From the NCBI GenBank assembly GCA_039191605.1, contig JBCCXL010000002.1, positions 1 through 64,000 on the forward strand: a stretch of 64,000 nt of DNA, in the 5' to 3' direction. Position numbers and translations under genes: made by a program. The notes under the pieces are model-generated. The model did not search any database and was not told where the DNA came from. It saw only the letters and a list, made by a program, of their open reading frames with translations. This document shows, one piece after another, positions 44,120 through 51,377 of this stretch. This stretch comes from JBCCXL01 sp039191605. GTDB lineage: Bacteria; Acidobacteriota; Thermoanaerobaculia; Multivoradales; JAHZIX01. How positions within the stretch are numbered: the first letter of the stretch is position 1; each line of letters opens with the position of its first letter.

Positions 44120-44402
44120 GCCGATCGGAGCCCGCGTATTCTGAGCCCGGTTTGGGATCATGTCGGCAGCTTACCCTCCAGCTGGAAGCGGGCAACTTGC
44201 CCATTCATAGGACTCTGCTCTCAGACCCTGCCCGCGAGGCCAGAAAGATCGACAAGAATTGTCTTTGGAAAAAGAAAATTGCTCTCTTCCCTATCTACAC
44301 TTTTGCATCGCTCTAAGACATTTGGACATAAGCTTTCATAAACTTCCTTTCAAAAAGTCCCTTATTCCGAGAATTTCTTCTGCTTCTGTCTCACACCAAT
44401 TT

Positions 44403-44431
44403 TTGCAATGAGTACGTGAAGAGCGTACAAT
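44403..44431 (+). promoter_or_regulatory. Sigma-70-type promoter of the subtilisin gene
   Basis: TTGCAA (44403-44408), 17-base spacer, TACAAT (44426-44431). It is near-consensus in otherwise GC-rich DNA and points to the gene at 44863. Confidence 0.65.
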
Positions 44432-44695
44432 CTCCCTAACGGTGGTGCTTTCCCTGCCTCTTTTCCCCCAGAGGTGACAGGAAGCGTTCACGGCCGAAAT
44501 TCTCCGCCCTCATCCCCCCTTAGGGCTAGAAACTCGGCACTCTCCACCGCAGAGGAGTCCGTCTCAATAGATCCTCGATTCTTTCGGCACCGTATTTTTC
44601 ATCGGTGCCCTGTTATCCCCTCCCTTAAGCTCCCCTTCCCACGAGTGTCTGTCTTGCTGCCCAGAAGGCCTCGGCCTTTACGGTGGATGAACTCT

Positions 44696-44726
44696 GCTTG
44701 TCGCTCTCCTCATCGAGAGAACAAGC
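44696..44726 (+). promoter_or_regulatory. Leader hairpin upstream of the subtilisin gene
   Basis: GCTTGT + CTCTC pairs with GAGAG + ACAAGC around a 6-base loop, with a small internal bulge. It lies in the long leader between promoter and start codon and may control translation or stability. Confidence 0.4.
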
Positions 44727-44862
44727 GTGCGCCGGGCTCGCGTGCCACGGCCTTTGCGACCAGCGCCTCAAGGAACTAAGCACAGCTGGATCCGGCCTTA
44801 GGTCTGCCCTTCCTGCGACCAGGACTCAAGGCCCCACGATGACTTGCCGGGAGATGAATCGG

Positions 44863-46704
44863 ATGCCTACAACCACTTCTTTACGATCAGCTCGAAGCCT
44901 ATTCCTCTTCACCCTACTCGTGGCGATGCTCCTTCTGACCGTCGGCGTCGGCTCCACGATGACTTCTAGCTCGGCGACCGCCTCCGCAGAAAAACACGCC
45001 GAGCTGTCCCTGATCATCCAGGCGGCAGACTTCCAAACCGCCATCGATGCCGCGCGCGCCGCCGGCGGCGAGATCACCCCCGAGCTCCCTATCATCCAGG
45101 CGGTCGCCGCCACGGTGAACACCGAGGGCCAGCGCCTGCTGGAAGCCCGGGGGGACCTGCAGCTTCATGTCAACCACCAGCTAGAGATGGCCAATACCCC
45201 GGGCTCCGGCCTCTCCGGTGGCGCCTCGGATGAGGATTCCGCTGCGCCGGCGGACGCCGCCCCTGGAGACGAAGCGTCGGATAGCACCGACGCGAGCGCC
45301 CGCTACAACATTCGTCGGACCCCGCTCAATCACCACATCACCGCGATCGAAGCGGATGAGCTCCACGACGACTGGATCCTCGGCCGCGGAGTGACCGTCG
45401 CGGTGGTGGACTCCGGGCTGACCCCCTTCGACGGGATGGTCTACGGGGCCAACGGCCGGAATCGCCTGCTGGCCCAATACGATGCTCTCGAGGACGCCTG
45501 GTACCACGGCTACTACGCCTCCTGGGTAGACACCGATGGCTACGGCCACGGAACTCACGTTGCCAGCCTGGCGGTGAGCTCTGCCTTCGACAACAAGGGA
45601 ACCTACCAGGGAGCTGCTCCCAACGCGGGCCTGGTGGCGGTGAAGATCTTCGATGAGCAAGGTCTCGGCAGCTACGCCGACGCCATTCGCGGCCTCTCCT
45701 GGGTGCTGGCCTGCGCTGAGTACTACGGCATTCGGGTCGTCAACCTCTCCTTCAGCGCTCCGGTGCGCAGCCATTATTGGCAGGATCCGCTGAATCAGGC
45801 GGTGATGGAGCTGTGGAACGCTGGGGTGATGGTGGTGACCTCCGCCGGGAACCAGGGACCAGAGCCCCTGAGCATCGGCGTGCCGGGCAACGTGCCTTAC
45901 GTCGTCACCGTCGGCGCCTCCACCGATATCGGCAGGGCCAAGCGCACCATTCTCGACGAGGTCATTCCCGACTATTCGTCCGCGGGACCGACCACCGAAG
46001 GGCATATCAAGCCGGACATGGTCGCTCCCGGCGGCCATATCTACGGCTTCCTCGACCGGAACACCACTCTGGCCTCCCTCTACAACAGTGACCGCAAGAG
46101 AAGGGACTATCAGAAGCTCTCTGGTACCTCTCAGGCTTCCGCGGTGACCGCTGGCGCTGCCGCCCTGCTGATCTCCGATAAGCCGTGGCTGAGCGCCGAT
46201 GACGTCAAGTGCCGCCTGCTGGCCACCGCCCGGGGCGCCCTCAACGAAGACGGCACCCCGGCCTACTCGGTGTTCACCCAAGGCGCCGGCCTCATCGACG
46301 TCGAGGCGGCCCTCGACTCCCACCGCAGCGGCTGCGCCAACGTCGGCCTCGATATTCGCAGCGACGTCCTGGACATCGCCCACTTCGGCGGCCCCGCCAA
46401 CCTGGCGAACGACGGGACCTACTTCCTGGAGGGCTTCGATCCCATCAACGGCCTGCTGTGGGACGGAACCTTCGTCGAATCCACCGCCTACCAATGGTCC
46501 ACCGGGCAGATCTGGGCCGACGCCTACCAGTGGTCCACCGGTCAGATCTGGGCCGACACCTACCAGTGGTCTACGGGACAAATCTGGGCCGACTCGGTCA
46601 TCAACTTCGACTGGCCTAGCGCCGTGTCCCAGAACGACCAGACAGGCCTACCCTCCGGCTTATCGAGCCCGGCGGGAGCCAACGCCTGGATGCCACACCG
46701 CTGA
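44863..46704 (+). CDS. Secreted subtilisin-like serine protease (S8)
   Basis: This is a 613-residue protein from the ATG at 44863, chosen because GGGAG lies 9 bases upstream and the signal peptide (RSLFLFTLLVAMLLLTVGVG) then starts near the N-terminus; ATGs at 44839 and 44854 are alternatives. A propeptide-like part (about 45-140) is followed by an Asp/Ser/Ala-rich linker. The S8 domain has Asp D183 (VAVVDSGLTPFDG), His H229 (GYGHGTHVASL), oxyanion Asn N330 (TSAGNQGP) and Ser S423 (LSGTSQASAV). Near the C-terminus are three copies of AYQWSTGQIWAD. It ends in a Pro/Gly/Ser-rich tail. It is likely secreted or surface-attached; the repeats may anchor it or bind a partner. Confidence 0.9.
   Translation: MPTTTSLRSARSLFLFTLLVAMLLLTVGVGSTMTSSSATASAEKHAELSLIIQAADFQTAIDAARAAGGEITPELPIIQAVAATVNTEGQRLLEARGDLQLHVNHQLEMANTPGSGLSGGASDEDSAAPADAAPGDEASDSTDASARYNIRRTPLNHHITAIEADELHDDWILGRGVTVAVVDSGLTPFDGMVYGANGRNRLLAQYDALEDAWYHGYYASWVDTDGYGHGTHVASLAVSSAFDNKGTYQGAAPNAGLVAVKIFDEQGLGSYADAIRGLSWVLACAEYYGIRVVNLSFSAPVRSHYWQDPLNQAVMELWNAGVMVVTSAGNQGPEPLSIGVPGNVPYVVTVGASTDIGRAKRTILDEVIPDYSSAGPTTEGHIKPDMVAPGGHIYGFLDRNTTLASLYNSDRKRRDYQKLSGTSQASAVTAGAAALLISDKPWLSADDVKCRLLATARGALNEDGTPAYSVFTQGAGLIDVEAALDSHRSGCANVGLDIRSDVLDIAHFGGPANLANDGTYFLEGFDPINGLLWDGTFVESTAYQWSTGQIWADAYQWSTGQIWADTYQWSTGQIWADSVINFDWPSAVSQNDQTGLPSGLSSPAGANAWMPHR
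46486..46593 (+). repeat. Three tandem 36-bp repeats encoding AYQWSTGQIWAD
   Basis: Units start at 46486, 46522 and 46558; the third has more synonymous changes, showing selection on the peptide. Trp/Gln-rich, after the catalytic domain. Confidence 0.9.
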
Positions 46705-46762
46705 TCTCAGGTGCTCCCGGAGGCTTACCGCCTTCGCTGAGCGCAGATAGGCCCAACGAAAC

Positions 46763-46800
46763 AGACCCCGTGCGCCTTTCGGCTCGCGGGGTCTTTTCTT
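46763..46800 (+). terminator. Rho-independent terminator of the subtilisin gene
   Basis: AGACCCCG (46763-46770) pairs with CGGGGTCT (46787-46794), with an inner GCC/GGC pair, followed by TTTTCTT. Confidence 0.85.
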
Positions 46801-46851
46801 ATCGAGATCTTCTGATGACTAGATCTGAGGGATCGATCTAGGAGGCTGTGT

Positions 46852-47682
46852 CTAGGGAGCCGCCTTCGCCTTGGAGAAGAGGCGGAAGAAATTCTCGCTG
46901 CTCAAGCGAGCCAGCTCCTGGGCCTCTATCTCCCACTCTAGAGCCACCCGCGCCGCCACTTCCACAACGAAAGCGGGCTGGTTGGGCTGGCCGCGATAGG
47001 GCACCGGCGCGAGGTAGGGGGAATCGGTCTCCACCAGCAGCCGCTCCTTCGAGAGCTCCGGCAGTACCTCCCGCACGTTGTCTCCGCGGTTGAAGGTCAC
47101 CATGCCGCTGAAGCCGAGGTAATGATCCCGGGGAATCAGCCGGCGGGCCATCTCCAGGCCCCCGGCGAAGGAGTGGAAATCCGCCCGCAGGGAATCGAAG
47201 TCCCCGCATTCCACCACGTCCACCATCTTCTCGTTGCTGTCGCGGTTATGCACCACCACCGGGAGGTCGAGCTGCATCGCGAGCTCCCATTGGGTGCGCA
47301 TCACCTGCTCCTGGACGTCCCGCGGGGCGTGGTCATAGTAGAAGTCGAGCCCACACTCCCCCACCGCCACCGCCTTCTCGTCCGCCAGCAGCGCCTCTAG
47401 ACGGGCTTCGTCTCCCGCCTGCCAGGTCGCCGCCTCGTGGGGATGCACCCCGAGGGCACACCAGACGTCGTCGTGGCGATGGCAGAGATCCAGCAGGACC
47501 TCTGCATCGCTGAGCCGAATCGCCGGCACCAGAAAGCCCACCACGCCGCGCTCTCGCGCCGCGTCCAGGGCCGGCTCCCGGTCTTCCTCCTTCAGCGATT
47601 GAAGGTGGCAGTGGGAATCGATCACCCCTGGCAGAACCGGCGGTCCCGGCTTCTTGGAGGGATTGGGGGATGGAGCAGTCAT
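46852..47682 (-). CDS. tatD: TatD-family metal-dependent deoxyribonuclease
   Basis: This 276-residue TIM-barrel hydrolase shows the family metal ligands and signatures: GVIDSHCHLQ near the N-terminus, ALGVHPHEA, AVGECGLDFYYD, VVHNRDSNEKM, FHSFAGG and ETDSPYLAPVP. TatD enzymes have 3'-5' DNA exonuclease or D-aminoacyl-tRNA-like hydrolase activity depending on the member; metal-dependent hydrolysis is the safe call. GAGGAAG lies 7 bases before the ATG. It lies directly downstream of metG on the same strand (50 bases), a frequent arrangement, so it is likely co-transcribed. Confidence 0.92.
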   Translation of the reverse strand: MTAPSPNPSKKPGPPVLPGVIDSHCHLQSLKEEDREPALDAARERGVVGFLVPAIRLSDAEVLLDLCHRHDDVWCALGVHPHEAATWQAGDEARLEALLADEKAVAVGECGLDFYYDHAPRDVQEQVMRTQWELAMQLDLPVVVHNRDSNEKMVDVVECGDFDSLRADFHSFAGGLEMARRLIPRDHYLGFSGMVTFNRGDNVREVLPELSKERLLVETDSPYLAPVPYRGQPNQPAFVVEVAARVALEWEIEAQELARLSSENFFRLFSKAKAAP

Positions 47683-47732
47683 CGTGGCGCTTCCTCGACT
47701 CTGGTTGATCTAGATAGCTAGCGCGCGGAGCG

Positions 47733-49784
47733 TCAGCTGACTCGGGTGCCGGAAGGCACCTCGGTGTCGGGCCGCAGGAGCACCGGATTGCCGTCGGCGG
47801 TGGCCGCCAGCACCATGCCCTGACTCTCGATCCCCATCAGCTTGGCGGGGGCGAGATTGGCGACGACCACCACCTGGCGGCCAACGAGATCCTCCGGCGA
47901 GTACGCCTTGGCGATGCCGGCGAGGATCGTCCTCTCTTCCTCCCCCACTTCTACCCGCAGCTTCAGCAGCTTGCTGGACTTGGGCACCGCCTCGGCCGCC
48001 TTCACCGTCGCCACCGCCAGGCGAGTCTCGAAGAATTGCTGGATATCGATCTGCTCCGCCCAGCCGGGCTCTTTCTTCGCCTTCTTCTTCGGCGCCGCCC
48101 CGGACCCCTTCTGCTTCGCCTTGGCTTCCTTGGAGTTGGCTTCCTTGGAGGCGGCCGCCGATGTGGAGGCAGCCTCGGCGCGAGCGAGATATTTCTTCTT
48201 GTCGACCCGCGGGAAGAGCCCCTCGCCCTTGGAGACGGGACTGCCCGCCGGCAGCTCGCCCCATTGGCGCCAGCTGGCGAGATCGCCTCGGCCGTTGTTC
48301 GCCAGCTGGTCTGCCAGATGGCCGCAGCCCAGGCCGCGCCATAGCTGCTCCGCCTTCTGCGGTAGGAAGGGCCAGAGCATCAGACCAGCGATGCGCAAAG
48401 CCTCGGCGCAGTTGTAGAGAATGGTGGCGAGCTGGGGTCGCGCCTCGGGATCCTTAGCCAGCTGGAAGGGCCGGGTCTTATCGATGTAGCCGTCCACCGC
48501 CCGCACCAGCTCTAGCGCGCTGGCGCCGGCACCGGCGAGATCGAAGCGCTCCATGCGCCGCAGATAGGAAGACACTGCGTGGGCGGCGGCGCCGTCATAC
48601 TCCTGATCGGCCTCCACCTTGGCGTCCCGCGCCGGCACCTGACCGTCGAAATAGCGCTCGGTCATATGCGCTACCCGGGAGAAGCAGTTGCCCACCGTAT
48701 TGGCCAGATCCGCGTTGTAGATCTCCACCAGGTTCGCCTCGGTGAAGTCGCTGTCGGTGGTGGAGAGCGGGCCGTTGGTGGCCAGGAACCAGCGCAGGCC
48801 GTCCCAGCCGAAGGTCTCGAGGTAGCCGTCCAGCACCTCGAGATCGATGAAGTTGCCCAGGCTCTTGGACATCTTCTGCCCGTCGCGAATCCAGAAGCTA
48901 TGAACGTAGATCGTCTCCGGCAGGCCAATCCATTCGTTCCCCGGACGGCGGGACAGGGCCAGCAGCAGGGCCGGCCAGATCACCGCGTGGAACCACAGGA
49001 TGTCCTTCGCCAGCAGGTGCACGGCCGCCGGCCAATAGCGGCGGCGATCGTCGGTATCGACGGCGGAAAGGTAGTTGAACAGGGCGTCGATCCACACGTA
49101 GACCGTGTGCTCTTCGTCCCCGGGGACCTTCACTCCCCAATCCTCCGCCCCGGTGCGGCTCATGGGAACGTCCAGCAGCCCGTCCTTGATTCGCGCCACC
49201 ACCTCGTTGCGCCTCGCCCCCGGCAGCACCTTGAAGGGGCCTTCCTCCGACTCCAGAAGCTCCAGCAGCTCATCCTGATAGCGGCTCAGCCGAAAGAAGT
49301 AATTCTTCTCCGCCTTGCGCACCAGGGGCTTGCCGTTGATCGGGCTCTTGAAGTCCAGCTCCTTCGCCTTGGTCTCCGGCACGTACTCTTCCTGGCCGGC
49401 GTCGTACCAGCCCTCGTACTCCCCGAGATAGACGTCACCGCTGGCGATCAGTTGCGAGACGTAGCGGGTCACCGCGTCCTTGTGCCGCGCTTCGCTGGTG
49501 CGGATGAAGTCGTCGTGGGTGAGCTGAAGACGCTCGAAGGTCTCGCGAAAAGCAGCGGCGTTGCGATCCGCCCACTCCTGGGCGCTGACCCCGTGTTCCG
49601 CCGCCGAATCCACCACCTTGGCGGCGTGCTCATCGGTGCCGGTGAGGTAGAAGACCTCGTCGCCGCGCAGACGATAGAAGCGCGCCAGCACATCCGCCAC
49701 CAGATTGGTGTACACGTGCCCGATGTGGGGCCGATCATTGACGTAGTAGATGGGAGTGGTGATGTAGACGGGCTTTGAGCTCAT
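47733..49784 (-). CDS. metG: Methionyl-tRNA synthetase with C-terminal tRNA-binding domain
   Basis: This is a 683-residue class I synthetase. The HIGH-type motif is PHIGHVYTNLVADVLARFYR near residue 16, and KMSKS appears as GQKMSKSLGNFID. The connective-peptide region lacks both CxxC zinc knuckles: where many MetRS have Cys pairs it reads GWYDAGQEEYVPE, so this is a zinc-free form. The Ala/Lys-rich linker (about 535-575) leads to an EMAP/Arc1p-like tRNA-binding domain (about 585-683: VGEEERTILAGIAKAYSPED, ANLAPAKLMGIESQGMVLAA), which aids tRNA capture and dimerisation. The start has GGAG 10 bases upstream. The hairpin at 49857-49882 separates it from hslO. Confidence 0.95.
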   Translation of the reverse strand: MSSKPVYITTPIYYVNDRPHIGHVYTNLVADVLARFYRLRGDEVFYLTGTDEHAAKVVDSAAEHGVSAQEWADRNAAAFRETFERLQLTHDDFIRTSEARHKDAVTRYVSQLIASGDVYLGEYEGWYDAGQEEYVPETKAKELDFKSPINGKPLVRKAEKNYFFRLSRYQDELLELLESEEGPFKVLPGARRNEVVARIKDGLLDVPMSRTGAEDWGVKVPGDEEHTVYVWIDALFNYLSAVDTDDRRRYWPAAVHLLAKDILWFHAVIWPALLLALSRRPGNEWIGLPETIYVHSFWIRDGQKMSKSLGNFIDLEVLDGYLETFGWDGLRWFLATNGPLSTTDSDFTEANLVEIYNADLANTVGNCFSRVAHMTERYFDGQVPARDAKVEADQEYDGAAAHAVSSYLRRMERFDLAGAGASALELVRAVDGYIDKTRPFQLAKDPEARPQLATILYNCAEALRIAGLMLWPFLPQKAEQLWRGLGCGHLADQLANNGRGDLASWRQWGELPAGSPVSKGEGLFPRVDKKKYLARAEAASTSAAASKEANSKEAKAKQKGSGAAPKKKAKKEPGWAEQIDIQQFFETRLAVATVKAAEAVPKSSKLLKLRVEVGEEERTILAGIAKAYSPEDLVGRQVVVVANLAPAKLMGIESQGMVLAATADGNPVLLRPDTEVPSGTRVS

Positions 49785-49856
49785 GACGAGATCACTCCAG
49801 CTGCCGGGCGTGAGGTTCGATGCGCGGGCACCGAGACCAGAAAGAGGGAAAAGGAA

Positions 49857-49882
49857 GGGCTCATCACCTGGGCGATGAGCCC
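49857..49882 (-). terminator. Terminator of hslO
   Basis: GGGCTCATC and GATGAGCCC form a perfect 9-bp stem with an 8-base loop. Read on the minus strand it is followed by TTCCTTTTCCC. It lies between the hslO stop and the metG start. Confidence 0.7.
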
Positions 49883-49984
49883 CTTAGGATACCGCGAAGG
49901 GGGCAGATCGCGGCACCCTCGACCACCCTCCGAAAAACCGATGCATGAGCTCCCGCGGCTCATGGCACGCAGGCCTGCCTTGGC

Positions 49985-51127
49985 TCAGGACGTCGTCGAA
50001 GGCTGGACGTCGAGCTCCTGAGGAGTGAAGAGATAGCGCTCCGCGCAAAACGAGCACACCACCTCGATCTCATCCCACGGCTGATCGGCGATGTGCTCCC
50101 GATCCTCCTTCGGCAGCGCCGCCAGCCGCTGGCGCAGGGCCTCGCGCTCGCAGCTGCAGGAATAGGTCAGGGGGCGGGACTCTAAATCCTCCAGCTCGAG
50201 CTCGCCGAGGGCCGCCTGCAGCAGCGCATCCAGCCCTCCGGCCTCGAGGGTGCGGCTCACCGGCACTTCCGCAAGGCGGCGCTCCAGCGCCTCCAGCAGA
50301 TCGTCGTCGGTTCCCGGCAGGGCCTCCAGAATCAGCCCTCCGGCGCTGGCGATGCCCTCCGGCTTTGCCAGCACCCCCAGCAGCACGGCGCTCTGAGTCT
50401 GCTCGCTGCGCTGCAGATAGACGGAGAGATGGCGGCCGAGGCCGTCGCTGCCGGTCGCCGGCGCCACCACCGGGGTGGAAGCTCCCTGGAACGCGTCCGC
50501 CGGCCCCCCTGCGTCTTCCTCCTGAGGCGGCAGCAGGCCACCGCTGGCGGGGCTCTCGTCTAGGGGAACCTGACTCTCGTAACTCTGGCCGTAGGCGTAG
50601 TGGCGAGTGACCACCAGCCGTCCACCGCCGAGGGCGGCGCTCACCGCCAGGGGCCCGTAGCCCTCCGGGGCCACCGCCCGAGGATTGGAGATCGTCCCCC
50701 GCAGCCGGCCGTCCACCGTCGCCTCGGCGGTGATCGTCCCCAGGGGGCCGTCGCCGCGGGCGGCCAGGTTCAAGCGTACCGGCGTCTTCAGCTGCAGCCG
50801 ATGCATCAGCGCGGCGCCGGTGAGGAGCTGCCCCAGGGCCACCGCCGACAGCGGCGAGAGATCCCAGCGCTGACGCAGGGTCTCGACGATCTCGGAGACA
50901 TCCACCGCCACCCAGCGCACGTCCCCGGCGGCGGCGAGGCCAGAGCGCAGGCTTCCTTCGGCGAGCACCCGATAGGTCGGCAACGTCGCCGCGGTGCTCT
51001 CGGCCGCTTCGACAGCACCCGCTCCCTCAATCCCCTGCCGATCGACACCTTCCCCACCGCCCTCTCCCGCCAGGCTGTCCTCGGGCACAGTCGACTGATT
51101 TTCGGGCTTCTTCGGGTCGCTCATCAT
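49985..51127 (-). CDS. hslO: Redox-regulated chaperone Hsp33
   Basis: This 380-residue protein is longer than usual (about 290). The core begins near residue 50 (YRVLAEGSLRSGLAAAGDVRW). The C-terminal zinc redox switch is CSC (about 325-327) and CSFC (about 357-360), the four Cys that bind zinc when reduced and form disulfides on oxidation to switch on chaperone activity. It has two additions: an acidic N-terminal extension of about 48 residues (Glu/Gly/Ala-rich) and an insertion near residues 195-230 (PPQEEDAGGPADAFQG and a Pro/Ala-rich part). Two adjacent ATGs (51127, 51124) follow AGGAG; the second has better spacing. Cytoplasmic. Confidence 0.9.
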   Translation of the reverse strand: MMSDPKKPENQSTVPEDSLAGEGGGEGVDRQGIEGAGAVEAAESTAATLPTYRVLAEGSLRSGLAAAGDVRWVAVDVSEIVETLRQRWDLSPLSAVALGQLLTGAALMHRLQLKTPVRLNLAARGDGPLGTITAEATVDGRLRGTISNPRAVAPEGYGPLAVSAALGGGRLVVTRHYAYGQSYESQVPLDESPASGGLLPPQEEDAGGPADAFQGASTPVVAPATGSDGLGRHLSVYLQRSEQTQSAVLLGVLAKPEGIASAGGLILEALPGTDDDLLEALERRLAEVPVSRTLEAGGLDALLQAALGELELEDLESRPLTYSCSCEREALRQRLAALPKEDREHIADQPWDEIEVVCSFCAERYLFTPQELDVQPSTTS

Positions 51128-51233
51128 GGCTCCTAGGCGGGCTTCACCGCAGGGTGATCCAGCGGGCTGGGCAGACTACCACGCGCGCTGATCCCGCCAG
51201 GAGATCAATTACAACAACCGCCTCTTGTCGCGT

Positions 51234-51263
51234 TTGACAAATAGTACCGTTGAGGTCCAAAAT
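51234..51263 (+). promoter_or_regulatory. Candidate promoter of the first TonB-dependent receptor gene
   Basis: Perfect TTGACA (51234-51239), 18-base spacer, CAAAAT (51258-51263), about 115 bases before the start at 51378 in an AT-rich stretch. Confidence 0.45.
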
Positions 51264-51377
51264 TAAGACTCCTATCGAGATTCTGTCTCAATAAAAACAA
51301 ATAACTCTTCTGCCCACGGTCTCACCCGACTGCCGGTGGGCGGTTTCTTCGCCACCGCGAGGACAACGAGGACTCCG

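Larger units (their letters stand above)
44120..44862. other. Long leader upstream of the subtilisin gene
   Basis: No gene is seen in 743 bases. The first part is AT-rich. It has a near-consensus promoter at 44403-44431, then about 430 bases of untranslated leader with two perfect hairpins (AAGGCC-TC-GGCCTT near 44665-44678, and 44696-44726). Confidence 0.55.

Noticed and set aside
45181..46581. 466-codon open frame opposite the subtilisin gene
   Set aside because: Antisense shadow of a well-supported protease; composition is Val/Gly/Ala-rich without domains.
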